DNA of 64,000 bases from Amphirosellinia nigrospora (GCA_004123355.1 SCHM01000003.1:8203058-8267057); one strand, 5' to 3'; positions 11,310 through 24,739 are shown, numbered from the stretch's first letter. Notes: generated by a model from the letters alone, not told the origin. Numbers and translations are program-made.

Positions 11310-12982
11310 CTTGGCAAATATATTGCATAAGGACCGAAACACAACCAGGTACAGCGCGACAAACAAACGGGCAAAGAGGATTAATTGATGTTCATCAAGA
11401 CGCGAGGAGCCTTATAATATGTATACTCGGTATTTTCACAGAATTGATACAATTAATCAAAGCCGGAATTATATTGGACCTATGACCCAAAAGGGGAATT
11501 CTCAAAATGACGATGTGCCCCCGGCAAGGGAAATTATCCACCAACAGATCGCGACAGTCGTCGATCAGCTCCACCTGCGTCGCGACTACATCTGTGGTAG
11601 CTAGCGCGTTTTCGCATGGCAAATTTTAGGGCAAGGGGATTATCTTTGCTTTTTCTGTTTCTTGATTGCTGTTTACTACTGTCAGTCCGATGCGGGTATA
11701 AAGTGTTGTAGACGATACTCAGTATAAATAGTCAGAACCGGGGCTTGGGGTTCTTGAGCCCAATGTTGGGTATGTCATTTCTAACGACGAACGGCAATCC
11801 ATTCTAGGTCTACCACGCGAATCTAAGTTCTCACGTTCCCGGTTTTCTTTTTTGGATCTCCTAAATCGTATAACTAAGCCCTCTGTTGTGTTACTCCGCA
11901 GTAGTAAACCTATTACGGGCTTAAGACATTTCTAGATGCGGTACAACTCGAGCTATAATCGAGGAGGCTAACTGCTATTATCCGATATCAGAAACAAAAA
12001 ACAAGATACCCCAACATATCCTGATTTGTGGCTATTAGTACTTCCGGTTAGTTCCCCAATGTAAAGCAGAGGGAAGTCTGCCGCGCTAGTTAGTAGTACT
12101 TCGTTCTTGACTTTTTAGAACGATCCCCTTATTTCGCCTCATCGCAATCTGTCGTTAGAAATAAAAAAATATACAAAACCAAGATACAAGCGTTACATTT
12201 TCCCAATGTTGCGTACTCTATGTTCCTGGCCTTAGTACGCCGTCGTGTTGCCGATAGTGCGCTAGATTTTTAGGATGCCAACACAATAGCCAAGACTTCA
12301 CGGCGATAACGTGTAAGTAATCGTAAAATTAAATCCCGATAATACTGTTGCATCAAGTTGTGAAGAAGACAATGTCCGTTAATATTGAAAGAAACATCCA
12401 ACTCACTATTATTTTAGGAGGTATAATTGGGCTGACTGATAGCCTCGAGGTAAAGTTTTTAAATAGATACCATGCTGGCTTGAGCTAACTAAGACAGGGA
12501 GGGCTGTCTACATACGAGATTGGTGTCGCGTGAACAACGAAATATAAGTATTATAAATACTAGAAACCTAATCCTGCGATGCAACGGGATTAGACATGAC
12601 TAGAATGTGAGACAACTTAAGAATCTTGCAGTCATAGCACCAGTAATCTACAGCCATGCTCTCTGCAAAGCCCACCCACTACTCAACCCTCACCTGGGTA
12701 AATTCCCTAAGGTTTGGATTGTACCCGGCCTTCTTTTCCCCATCTGTAGACTTTCAGTACGATATAGCACATACAGTGTCAGGTAGTGCGATAGCGTGTA
12801 GGTGCTATGTAGCTCTTGTGCATGTATTCTTTGTTGCCAGCTTATGCATCCGGACACGGCGTCCACTAAACCGATCTTGGAATCAGTCCCACCTATAAAC
12901 ATGTATTGGTACCTATGAATTACAAGCCAAGCCAACCTCCTGCCTATTGCCGCCCAAACCGTCGAAACGCACAACTTTGGCG
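11310..12982. other. AT-rich intergenic region
   Basis: No gene recognised. The frames here are short and AT-biased. An ATG frame at 12656 followed by a GTAAAT donor could be an upstream non-conserved exon or leader of the HExxH gene, but I could not confirm it. Confidence 0.45.
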
Positions 12983-15900
12983 ATGGCGAATCCACCCTTG
13001 TCGCCATGGGCCGAGCGATTTCCGATAGAGAGATCCACTTTCAGAGTGGAAAACACAAACCACTCATTCTTCGCCCCCCAATTCCCAAGGATAGAGGATC
13101 CAAAGTATTATAACATATATCCAGATGAATATGAAGACCATAGGCCGCAGAGCTATACAGACATAGACAGCGTGCTATACAGCGAGAAATTTCAAAGAAG
13201 AAACCTTTGGGGCCTCCCGACATGGCAAGTTCCTGCCTTAAGTACTCGCCTGAGCTTCTTACCAAACGACGGTGTCATAACTGGTGGGCGCCAACGACAA
13301 AGTAGTTTACTAAATAGGTTACTCGAAAGATTCACTGCCTCTGGATCCTCATCCAGTCATCGCCATCGCCTTCGCCTTCGCCTTCGACGGTCGACGACAC
13401 CTCTCGCGTCTTTGGACAGGAGGGACTTTCAAATTTATCACCGTGAAAGAATTAAGGTTGATGAAACACAGTGGTACCCTTTTTTCAGGAGAGCTAGATG
13501 GTTCGACTGGGTCCAAGACTCTCCGGATAACGGATCATCTGAACCAAGCAGGACCTGGAGTGTAGATGATCCGAAGCTATGGGATGCTATGAAGATTAGC
13601 ATCGAGTTAGCGAATCGTATGCTAAGGGCTCTCATCGAAGAAAAACACCATGGCGGTATGTGAACCCTGCCGAGTTCTGTAGAATCCTAAATTAATATTA
13701 TATTTGCTGCAGTAAGCGATACGTTATCTCAGTCTACCCTATGCTCTCGGACGCTTATATGATGTAGATTCGGACGATACTCTACGGTCGGTTAGATTAT
13801 TGGTCAACTTTGAAGACGTAATGGGTCGGCCGCCAGCCGAAAATTCCGCCGTTCTCTTAAGTTATTCTATGGAAGTGGCTATTAGTCAAGCTCGAGGGAC
13901 GGTAGTTAACCAATTCCATGACGGTAGGAAAACCAAAAGCGAACCAAAGCCCACAGCGGGAAGTGCTAACCTTGCGTATACTAGCGGTTACTCAGACCGT
14001 GGAACAGTCAAGTGATCGACTATGTAACCTTCTTCGAAACTTAATATGGGGGTTTCAGGACCATGCTGAGGCCTTCGGCGTCACTAGTGATGAGCCTTCC
14101 ATAGGCCCGGCCGCACACCGTATAGCTCAATGATCACCCTTGATACGTCGAAATTTAAGCAGATGTTCAATCCGGATTTAACTGTGGGAGAGCTGTGTGC
14201 ACACCAAGTCCAGTTGGCAATTACTGTAAGCTCACTGCAATCAATAACAAGTCAATAAGGCCAGATATTAAATGTTTAGTTTTAGATGGTACACGAATTA
14301 ATGCACGCAATTCTAAACGGTCGCAACTATGATGACAATTATGGAGGAAATTGCTTAGATAAAAACAGAAGTGGCCACCATCCGGACGAGCCTGTATAGT
14401 CTTATAGCCTTCTTCCTGCCTTGTTGTACAACCTTCCAATACTAACTATCAAAGTATCTTGATGGCAGGGGTTTTAATGAGGCCGGACACGACATGGAAC
14501 AAGTTTTTTTTGGTGGATGTTGTCAACTCCAACGTAAGTAATACCTTGGCGAACCAAAGTCCGGCTTGGGCGATGAGGCTGATAGTAACTGAATTCTAGC
14601 TGCTTCGGGTGCCGTGCTTGAAGCGCCGCCACTCGTGCTGGTCTTTAGACGATGGCCATGGGCTAGCGCCATAGACCGATTTAGACCAGCTAACAAGGAC
14701 AGCGCTTTTCTACAAGACGGCGCTATGACTAGAGTATATCATGTGCCTTGGACCTGGTCATCTCTGATGTTGACGGAATCATTCTGGGAAAATCCACAGT
14801 TCCCGATGAAAAGTGACAACTACTTCCACATAAGCCACAACTTTGTAATGCAAGCGCCTATATTAGACCATGAAACATTAGAATGCGGAGAACCGGAACT
14901 CAAAATGGCTAGAACGCCACCACATGTCCCTCCCCAGTATGAACCAGCAATTCAGGATTGGAATCATCGCCGTGAATTCTGGCGTAATCTGCGAAGCGGG
15001 TGGTAGTAAGTTTTATCATTATGCTCTACAACTTGGTATACTATGAGAAATCGTTTCTTATTTAGACTGACCTATGAAATTTAGTGATCGATTTGGTAAT
15101 GAGGTGCGTTGATTTTCCAACCTTGAAGACACTATGGCCTTTTATAATTCTAAGGTTATTTATCAACTACGCTAATTCTAGCTATAGTGGAATATGAGCC
15201 CGGTACGTCAACCAAAGTTGATACTTTTATTTTCATTTGCGCTAACAGTAATTGGTAATTCAAGTGGAGTAATCTGGATCTACGATGCAAATATCTGTTG
15301 TTCGAAGACGCCTTCAATAGGAAAGACCACATAAGATGTTCTAACATCGCGTCTATTTTGATAAATGCAGTTAAGTGGTCTCGAAATTTCGACACGTATA
15401 AAGCAGATATGCCGTCACAAGGTTAGTGACTACAATTGCCCTCTTTATAACACGTGTTGCCCCTTATGATTTGCCGTCGTTTACTATGGTAGAGTTGCTG
15501 ACGCTGGAATCCCCATATAAAGATATGACTTCTGACAAGTGGGCATGGCATGCTATTGGTAGGTACCACTGCATGGCCTAGTCTTGATTTCGCAAAGCCT
15601 TCGGAAGCCTTTCTAGTCATACCTAACCGCATTGGCAGGGCTCCTTATGATGGCATCGCTCCCCATTCGACGCCGTGATCTCACGCGAGAAAAAGATGAA
15701 AAGAATTGGGTTGCGGAACTAATGCCTAGCAAACAGGCTGCAGGGGCTGGCCACAGATCGACTGTATATCTTTGTGAATATACTGAACCGACAGAAGGGC
15801 TTGCAAATCGTAATCGATTTTTCAATAACGCTATGGAAGGGGAGGGAGAATGCTGGATTTTACACACTTCGATTATTTAGACTTGATAAATGATATGATT

Positions 15901-16134
15901 GCATTAATCGTTGAGCTCAAGTCGGTTGTACATATCAGACTTCTCGTCGAAATCAGCCAAGCCAAAAACGCACTGCGTGCAGATCGAGAACGACTAGCCG
16001 CGAGTTATCCAGGGAGTTCCCATACTAGATGGGCTACTAATTGGTTTTTCAGATTACCAAGGTACGACCCGGAGACTACCTGGTGCGAAGGTCACGACTG
16101 GGTGCAGAGAAAATTGCCCTTTAGCACATATTAA
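12983..16134 (+). CDS. multi-exon fungal protein with HExxH zincin-like motif
   Basis: About twelve exons can be joined in phase: 12983-13655, 13717-13923, 13985-14225, 14286-14393, 14455-14533, 14600-15005, 15085-15103, 15188-15202, 15265-15421, 15493-15558, 15639-15809 and 15881-16134. One frame slip is needed at the CCC run 14106-14108, so the motif falls near residue 377 of roughly 770. MVHELMHAIL contains HELMH, an HExxH zinc site. About 45 residues later comes NEAGHDMEQVFFGG, which supplies candidate third ligands (E419 or E425) and resembles the E.G..[LM]E..[VL]FGG block I associate with a family of large uncharacterised fungal proteins. An Arg/His-rich low-complexity stretch lies near residues 130-150. 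There is no signal peptide. A metallopeptidase-like fold is inferred and catalysis is untested. The 15-nt exon and the start codon are the least certain parts. Confidence 0.62.
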
Positions 16135-17494
16135 GGAAAGGTAAAAACATAGGAGGTAATGAAGCGGAATTATTGTCTAAACACAGTTTTTATGCAAATA
16201 TCAAGACATAAAATATATCATTCACTACAGCCTCTTCATTTATAAATCTTTAGCCTAAACTAAAACACATCCGAAATACAGCTAAACCAACAAGTTATAT
16301 TTTAAGAGAACCAGAGATAGTGTATTCCTAGGACTCGATAAACTACTTCTTGGGATACACAATGTTAAATCTGATAAGAGAATAGAGTAGTTCTTTGCAT
16401 CGATTCAAACAGGTATGGACTACCTTGAATTTCAACTCGCCGTATTATCAGCTAGTGAACGTCCGAAGCGGCGGGGTACGGAACAAACGCAATAGAATTG
16501 GAGCTTATTATCATGCGAGTAACCAGCCTCGGCGGGGCTATTTCCCGTATCTGAGCAAGGCGCATGGGTGGACGCTACTTATGCACGTTGGGAGCATTGC
16601 TCATATGCAGTGCAGTGATGTAGTCGGTCGTGAACGTTTCCGGGACGGCTTCTTTCAAAGTACTAGAGGGGCCAGTAGCTATGGCGAGTTTATTATTCCC
16701 CTATAAGAGATTACCAACTGAACTTGCGCACTCTGCTACAACAGAACTATTTCGCCGGGCACCAATGATGTTGACATGAATACACCTTGATGTGAGCCCT
16801 ATATGCTGCCACCCAGCAGGAATGCCTGCTTGCATACATCAGAAGCATGTGTGCGTAACCACTCACCTTGCGGCCTTGGTCTCGCGATAGATAGGAATGG
16901 GTATGCTTGCTGGGTACAGCAGGCTTCTACCCAGTCACTTGACCCTCAGTCACAGAGGTCCCGAACGGCCGAACAAGGATACAGTTTTGGCAACAGTTGC
17001 GGTAAACCTTGAAAGGAGAAGGACATCCCCACCCACTCTGATTGGGGCGCCTTACCGAGCCAGAAACGGAGAGCCACCAATGCCTACTACAATGTGAAGC
17101 TTACAGTGGTTACATATATGCTCAGGCAAATCACGATTAGCAACGCCTTTCGCGATTGCGAAAGGAAACACCATAGCGACCACGAGGCAGTTGTATGTAG
17201 TCTGTATTCACACGCATTATACCAAAAAAACACCTTCGTATGTAGGCTCATCTTCATCTTCTAATAATGACTTTTAATCCGAAAATAGTGTATTCGGTTA
17301 GGAATTGTATTTATCCTATTTAGTGTGTCTATTCACCGCCCTAATGTGCTGCTAACAAGAACAAGAACTGGGTGCGGAACAGTTACTAGCACCAATTACA
17401 CTAACACCGCCGACGCCACCACCAGCGCTGTTAGTGTCGAAGCCGCAGCTGAGAGCACTCAATCTCCTGCGATCGCCGACATCACTTTAAAAAG
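16135..17494. other. intergenic, no gene recognised
   Basis: A frame at 16395-16706 is open but starts at TTG and has no recognisable domain or splice partners. Frames at 16803-17097 and 17325-17573 look like chance or antisense. Nothing else seen. Confidence 0.45.
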
Positions 17495-18288
17495 TTATAT
17501 GAGACCTTCATATAAAAGATCTTGTAGAGAATGGGAATTGGGTCTGGGCATCGAGTCTCGCGTCCCCTTTTGACTAACGCAATTCCCCTCTGGGACATCT
17601 TTTGTTTCAGGCTCGGCACTTTCGACTTCTGTATCCGCAAGGGACGGGTTGGCTTCAGGTGACGGAGGCCATATGTCACATGGCGAATGCTCCCGGCCAG
17701 GCGAACCCGTCATGTTGAAAGGTTGTTCGTTAGTTGAATCTAACAACCTGGAGTCTGTAGGTCCCAGTATATCCCATTTCTGAGCAGACCAGGCTGCTTC
17801 AGATGGTTGCCTAATCGTTTCTTTCTTTCTTCGTGCTCCGCCCAGCTCTCCAACTCACGGCTATGGCTGGCACGCGTAACTTTCATATACCGTGGAGTTG
17901 GGCCCATCTCAGGCGTGAAGATGCTGCCACGGCGTTTGACGCCACTCGAGATGGCAGGGGATGCCTTATCGTCGTTTCCGTCCGACTTCGTAGGCGTGGA
18001 CTTGTCCTTGCGGCGTGATGATACCGTTGCTTGCGTAAAGCGCTTAGTATTATTCGGCGTAGTGGGCTTCGTCGGCGAGGGTGTCCTTGGTGGCGGTTCA
18101 TAGTCTACAATAATCCGTAATGCCTCAATTTCGTCCAGGAGTGTGAACACCTCACGTTGTAGCTCGGCTATTTTATCGTAAGCGTCACGCAGACGAAGAT
18201 CGTAACCGTCGTAACCATCGTTTGGGTTCTTCGTGCCATCAGAATCACTCGTAGTCATGGTACCTCTGCTGCAGACTTGGGACGCCAT
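17495..18288 (-). CDS. hypothetical acidic/coiled-coil protein, frame slip
   Basis: The ATG at 18288 opens a frame that reads an acidic N-terminus, then a heptad-like helix (LRDAYDKIAELQREVFTLL), a Pro/Thr/Lys-rich linker (PPPRTPSPTKPTTPN), a basic block and ELESWAEHEERKK. There the frame shifts at an A run (plus-strand T run, 17818-17820). With one base added, it continues as a Trp-containing segment (EAAWSAQKWDILGPTDS), a Ser/Pro/Glu-rich tail and SLQDLLYEGLI, giving 264 aa and an exact multiple of three. I do not recognise a family. The coiled coil suggests a protein-protein interaction role. Without the slip it would be a 182-aa protein ending at 17740. Composition supports the longer version. 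Confidence 0.5.
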
Positions 18289-19787
18289 GTTGTAATATTA
18301 TACGGCTGCGGACGAGCCAAGGGTTTCACCGGATTGTCTTCGACGTTTGGAAATGGTATATTGGCATAGTATTGTAGTTCTGCTCGGTGACGTGGGAAAG
18401 CTGGTAAATTCCAGAAACATTGCATCGGCTATCATGGTATCTAAGTGCCTGCTGCGATAAATGCATAGTGACAAAGCATTTATAGTTCAAGTACCAGAAT
18501 CTTGAAATACCTGTGACGTATATGGTTACGTGTGTAACCTAAAAAAAGGAAGGTATAATGTAGCCCTACCTGTAGCCTCCTGTGAGAAATAACGATGGGG
18601 CTTGCTATGGGCAGACCATGGGCTGTTCATGTCGGATGTTGGTGCAGTCTCCAACTTTATACTTTACCTTTTTGGAGAGATCAGGAGTCGCTGCTCGTGA
18701 ATCTAAGACCGGGAAGCTACCGACATCCATGATGTATATCAGCACCCGTATGCAACCCCCGTGCAGACCATTGGACTAGCCTCTCCGAAACTAGCTTTAA
18801 AATACCGCAGGGGCGGCTAGACACGCGGCGAAGGAGCTGGAAGCGAGGCAGTTGAGGGATACAGACTAGGTATCTCCCATCTCCCACTTCCGAGGCCTCG
18901 ATGACCCCTTCATTGTTGACTCTATATAATACCTTATCAATGTAATCTTAGTCCTATTCCAAAGCACAGCACACAGTAGTACTTCGCTAGTTACTTCAGT
19001 CTAGCTACAGTAAGCAAGTAATACTACTGTATGAGAAAGAGCTGCGCGTACGGACTACATACGCAAATTGCATATGATTCCCCTGTAGTAGACCATCTAT
19101 CTCTTCTGTACATTAATATATTCTTTTAAGCTATTCATTTATATCTGCCAAACTGTATTATGAGAATGAGACCCTAGTACCTATCCCTTCAAGCTAAAGG
19201 TACGGAACTGGATAATCCGCATGTGGCCTGTCAGGGACCTCGTAGGGGTAAGTTATAGACATCTGTGTTTCACGGAGAGCGAATGAAGTCTTCTCCGTGA
19301 GCGCCATGTGACTACGCGAATATATACAGGAGTCTCCTTGTCTGGTCTGATCAGTGTGTCTAGATCCCTGTTCCTGGCATGGCCATGCAAGGTGTAGAAC
19401 GGGCCGCAACGGGCAGATGCAAGAGTAAACTTTGACCTTTTATCACACGCTCTAGACTACTTCATTACGTTATAGAGTGAGCAGATGTGAGCGCGCTCAA
19501 GAGCGACCCGTCAGCCCCTTTTAACTATAACGCTTAGCCTAGGTACTTCCAGCTATCCTTCGGATTGTCTAAAAGATTGACAGGACGGTCGGTCTATGCT
19601 CCCCTTAATGAACATAAGTCCTCCATACTAGATCGATTCTCTACACCACAGCTAGATCGGGTTGCTAACAAGCAACGCGGTTTAGACCTCACTGGGGTTC
19701 GTCACCCTTAGAAGTCCCCTTTCTTCTGATCCCTCCTCTTCTCCCCTTTCAGCATTCCTTGACTCGATCCCCAGCACTTTAGGGGGT
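18289..19787. other. intergenic, no gene recognised
   Basis: Only short frames (for example 18582-18779 and the reverse of 19194-19409), with no family resemblance. The region upstream of 18288 is the probable promoter of the coiled-coil gene. Confidence 0.5.
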
Positions 19788-21117
19788 TCAAAGCTCTTTT
19801 AGAGTCTTATAATCCTCTGTCGCACGCAATTCATCAGGACAGAATTTCTTACAGAGAAGAGTCATGTCGTTTTCACGCTAGGCTTCTGTTAGATAGAGCT
19901 GAACCGACCATGAAGAAAATACACCACATACACTTGACGCTGATTACATCCCGGGATCAGAATTGCCGTTCCAAGGTTATAACGCAAGGAATACAAGAGA
20001 TTGCGGTCGTCCCACTCATCCTCTAGCGAGGTTTAGTTAGTAATCGTACTCCAAGCTAACAGTTGGGAACGGGATCAACATACTGGGCTCGGACACTGGG
20101 AAGTTCCGTTTATAGTTTTCGACGTATATCTTATCACTAAGCCTGTGCCTAGCGTCTCCAATTCCCAATCTCATATTCGTTATGGCCATAGAAACTACCA
20201 GCATCAAAGATAAAAGGCTCCCCTGTTTCCATGTCGGTCGCCGTGTTTTCATCCCAGAGGTCGCCGTGCACCAGACATGGCTTGATCGTGCGGCCACCAG
20301 ATTGCAATGGCCCAAGTAGCCGGGGTATGACTTTGTCTAAGACAAGCTTACACACCTCCTGAAATTTCGGCCACTCACCGTGCTTCTCTTCATCGAGGCG
20401 AATCATCTGCGCAAGTTGCTTCTTGTACAGCGCCTCCCACGAGTCTTCCCAACAGTCTGTAACTTGTGGTAGCTTTGCATGGCAGGTGGTGATGTGAAAT
20501 CCAAATTTCCCTGTGGGAGACTTGGACTTCTTATGAAACTCTGCGAGACGAGCTGTGAACTTAAGAGGATCTGGTGGCTGCTCACCAACCTCGCGGAATT
20601 GCATGAGAAGAAAATAGGCATCGTCGCCTGATGGCGCCCCTCCCTTAAGCTTGCCCCATACATAAGGTAGCGGCGCGAGGTGAGGGGACACACTATGAAT
20701 AGCTTTCAAAGACTCGAATTCGCCCTCTATCATGAAGCGCCCGATTTCGCCGAGTGCGATAACCTAAGAAAAATCGTCACATACGGTTGGTGATTAGAAT
20801 GTGTCCAAGACAACTAACCTTCATGAAATAGTTCGTTCTAGTTCTGTCGGGCAGCTCTGCAACAATCTTTGCACTCTGCCCCCAAAGTGACATCCCGTAG
20901 TTATGTGCCGAAATCACAATTGCACCGAGCATATGTAAAGCTATCATGATACGTAAGAATTAGCGAACAGCTTGTTTGACTTGAGTGATTACTGACCATC
21001 AACCACGCCCTGATCTAGAGTAAAGCTCGAGCCAAGTTGAGGCCTGGGAATAGAATTGGCTGGAGCGCTTTCACCCCCGTGGCGATCTATATCCAAAGCG
21101 TGGGTTGCGGAAGCCAT
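19788..21117 (-). CDS. fructosamine/ketosamine-3-kinase family protein
   Basis: Five exons on the minus strand: 21117-20997, 20940-20819, 20763-20084, 20022-19934 and 19877-19788. They give about 366 aa. Family landmarks in order are ISAHNYGMS near the N-terminus, NYFMKV, MIEGEFESLKAIH, the catalytic loop LVHGDLWDEN, the metal-binding-like FIFDAGSFYGHNEYE, YKRNFPVSEP, DEWDDRNLLYSL and LCKKFCPDEL. The family phosphorylates the C3 hydroxyl of fructosamine or ketosamine adducts on proteins so they decompose, reversing glycation, in the cytosol. At about 20150 the frame breaks just after EIGNWR; one extra base or two missing bases explain it. Without correction the protein ends at 20149. The C-terminal exons were recovered only by splicing. 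The start could lie further upstream in the same frame (to about 21273). Confidence 0.88.
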
Positions 21118-23107
21118 ATTGCCACAGGTAGAACGAAGCTCAGTTGGCGAGATTCGAGATCCTTCTCTCATGAGTGTGTAATTCAAAGGTGTAAAAGTAA
21201 AGCTGAGGGGTCTGCAAGATGTTAACCACTTTAGGTCACTGTCAATAAGCGTTGTTAGCAAGGTTGATTGCATTAATGTTAGTTCTTCTGGGGGACAAGG
21301 ATACTTGCATTGGGGGTTCCATTGAACCCATACCTCACAGAACTTGGGAACCTAGTTTGAACTCTCCAATGACAGTTTTATTTAAAATGACATTTTTGTT
21401 TAAACCAGGATTGGAAGTTCCTTTCTGATAATTATGTTTCCTCATCATAAGAAGTCGGCCTTGGTACCTATACCTTAGAACAATATAGGCGCGAGAGCAC
21501 CAATGTAAGCAAAAAAGAGTCTGGGGAGAACTATGGGCATTGTCTCCCTTACATCGGTGAGTTCCACACAACGTTGATTTCTTTCCCTCATGTGACTAAT
21601 TAGCAAACATTTTTAGCTACCCCAGATGGCCTAGGTGTCGTCGGACGCCATCATGCCAAATTTTCTCTCCGTTCCTATTACAACTACTGCATCTAGAGAG
21701 ACATTCATCAGGCAATGTTCGGTCTGTCCATATAAGCAACGATCTTTCGTTTCTTTATCAATCGGCTCGGCACCCTAAGGGCACAGTACCGCATCATCCT
21801 TAATGAAATGGAAGGTATACGAGCGTACTATTCAGCTACTTGACTATATGACAGAGTAGATAGGATGACCTGTTTATATACACGATGGATGTCTTGTGCC
21901 CTTTTACAGTGCCTGTGGTGACTCCTTGACCTAGTATTACCTCAACAATCCTCGGCATACATCCTTTCGCTTACGCCTTCACTGCTTTCTCCCTGGACTA
22001 GAAGGGCCCCAGCATTCATTACAATCATTCTTGACTTCTGGATTAAAGGGTCTAAAACCTCTTTTGTATATACAGGTTCCTTCTTTGTCCCAAGGAGCAG
22101 CATCGTGGCACTACCGAATAAGGTCCCCTCCGTCCAGGATGCTGGACCAAGGCAATCAGCATTGGCAACATCAACCCTGCAGAAATCCACGGCCAGTATT
22201 CAATCTAACGTCTGAGGGCGAGCCGCAGGCGTACGATCACTGCGAAGGAACGATTATGAACCTAGCTGACGTCGACGCGAGGGTCTTCCATGAACTAGTC
22301 CAGTACCTTAAAACTTAGTTGAGACCGAGATGATGTACTAGGTTAGTCCGTTGTCGAAGATGATAGCACTGTCATGCTAGATACACGAGACGTAAAAGGC
22401 TGTATCCCTTTCCGCACCACAGGTTTCTCTCGCGCGCCGGGTATGACTAACTTGATCAATAGTGAATCACACGCCAAACCTCCTCTAGGCACTCATCAGG
22501 TATTCGTCGGTAGAGAGAGTGGAAATAGTCCAACATACAACAAGCTTCCCCGAATAAGAGGGAGTATTTCTTATTTGTAGTACGCTCTCCAGATATGTTT
22601 GAGGGGGCTAAGGAATTTTGTGTTTCACCAAGTTGCAACCTCTTTTGTTAAAACGAAGGCGATAAGTTGAGCCGTGCTTAAGCAAAAGTAAGTAGCTATT
22701 ATGCATATAACGACCTTTTCGAGTGTAACGTCTTTTTTATTATGAGTTGAGATGTAGATGAAGTATCGACTTATCGTAATGCTAATCTAGATATAATACA
22801 GGTCTGTTCACGTTGTGAATTGAGCTATGGTTGTTTGACAAACGTAGCAGACAATGGTGTACAGATGAGCATTGCTGTATTGCTGTGGACATCTCCCACA
22901 AACCGCCAACTTATTTGGTAGCAATGAAAGCCACAGCCACAATAATAGTCTGAGTCCCAGGGCTTATACTCCAAGGATTATACTGTGCTGACTGGCCATC
23001 CATAACTCTTTATTATCGGCAAAAGATTGTCCAGGTTTTCATCATGATATTTCTCCAGAATAATTTCTTTCAGAGATGGATAGCTCTTAGGTAGGTATTA
23101 ATCTTCT
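21118..23107. other. intergenic region, weak ORFs only
   Basis: An 82-codon minus-strand frame at 21942-22190 has protein-like composition but no ATG start and no recognised family. Frames at 22031-22580 are not supported. No repeat family or transposon seen. Confidence 0.45.
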
Positions 23108-23653
23108 TTAATGCCTTGGTAGCACCTCCTGCTGGTACTCGTCGTCGAGTAACGCCTCCATCAGGGAAGCGCTAGATTCGGATATCTGAAGCGAGGCCAA
23201 GTTGGTGCAACGGCTCTGGATGGCTGAGAGGATGCTCCTGTCCTCCGGGTAGACCTCTACACCACCATTTTCCAGTTCGGAGAAGCTGGGCATGTTGATG
23301 AGGAGGCGCGAAATCTGGGCTGCATTGTCGTTGCCGATTCTGTCGAGGAAGGAAGTGACTGTTTCTGGGGGACAATAGTAAAAGCTGAAGAGATTCCTGC
23401 GGTAAAAGACGGAGCTGGCTTCCCGCTGGACGGCCTCGTTCGCGCGGAACAGCTCGGGCGTGGACTGGTTTCGGCAAAACTCATCAAATTCCGAAACGTC
23501 GATAGGCAGGCGGTACCCATAGTGAACTCATAGGCCTTATTGCGAAGTTCGCTAGGGAGGGTGGAAGTCGGGGGAGCTGGCCAGTGTTTTGATGGTATCC
23601 AGATCAGACACGTTTCTCAGACTGGGGGAGGTAGATAGAGCTTCGCTTGCCAT
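23108..23653 (-). CDS. 2EXR-type protein, frame-interrupted
   Basis: The ATG at 23653 starts MASEALSTSPSLRN; a second frame gives LPSELRNKAYEFTM, the short 2EXR/F-box-like helix of fungal 'LPxELRNxIY' proteins; a third gives YRLPIDVSEFDEF, ELFRANEAVQREASSVFYRRN, LDRIGNDNAAQISRLL and a tail to 23108. The breaks fall at the CT-rich stretch near 23555 and the CCC run 23516-23518 (plus strand). One added base repairs the second; the first needs two added bases or one removed. Corrected length is about 182 aa, short for the family, so the C-terminus may be missing or in an unseen exon. Either sequence error or early decay is possible. No function assigned. Confidence 0.6.
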
Positions 23654-24739
23654 CGACTCAGCCGAGGCAAAGAAAAGTACCTGGCACCAGCCCTCGCTGA
23701 GTTAAACAAAGACATGTTTAGGTAGCAAAGATATTGCAAAGGAAATTTCCCAGATATTCATCAACAAAGCTAAATACTTGAGCGAGTTACATGGTCAGAG
23801 AGCTCTGGCGGTCAGAAACTTGTGCGGCGTAGATGCTAGCGTTAAACCCATCTCGAGAGTTGCCTAAGTAAAGATGATAAACATGGAAGCGCTAAGGGCG
23901 GCTAATTTTATTAAAACATTTACTTACTTAGGCAATTACTGGTTATGTCGTAGTATGGTTGATCGATTCATATGGTTCTCCTACTCCTGTTTTTACGACT
24001 TCTACTTACCGAAAATGATGGTGGCATCATGGTGCGGACCGGAATCAAAATATGGTTCCGTACTCAGTATTTAGTTGGAAGGTGGAATCTACCAGGGGTA
24101 ATTTGGTTATTCTTATTAAATTAGTATCTGCCGTCGTTTAGACTTGATCCGAATTGAATAGGCGAGTGAAGGCATCATGACTTCCAGTTGTCAAGTAAAC
24201 TGTTCGCAGTTGTACAGTGTGGTCAGTCGAGACCCCTCGACTTGATATACTGTATGAGTCTTAGTGGGTCTTCTGGCTAAGCCTAGATAGGACAGATGCG
24301 TTAGGTGCTCCGCTCCACAGACACTCTCCCGTCCAAGTACTGTCTACTCCACTCCTCTCTCTTCCATCCACCCAATCCATCATCTTCATTCCAATTGCAC
24401 ACTTTCCCAAGTTGGCCAGCTCCCACGCCAACCGCGTCTCCACGACCAAAAGCGAATCACTCGACACGCCACATTTACTGCGCCAACGCCTGCATCGCCC
24501 TCCACATCTGTCGCATCGAGTCGCAACCCAGACTGTCGCGGCCACGGCCTCAGCCTACTGGAATAAACCAGGCCAAGTCGACAATTAACATAGTCACGAC
24601 TCCAAATCATCTCATCGCCAAGAATTACACCACTATATCCGGCGTGGTCGCGTGTCGCATCGCATCGATCCACTTGTCATAAGAACCCTATTCTAGATCC
24701 ATCAATCATCTTACCTGGACCGAGTCGACTGGACGAAGC
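23654..24739. other. intergenic / RSC7 leader
   Basis: No gene recognised at 23654-24290. From about 24300 to 24739 the sequence is C- and CT-rich, consistent with the promoter and 5' leader of RSC7. Confidence 0.5.
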
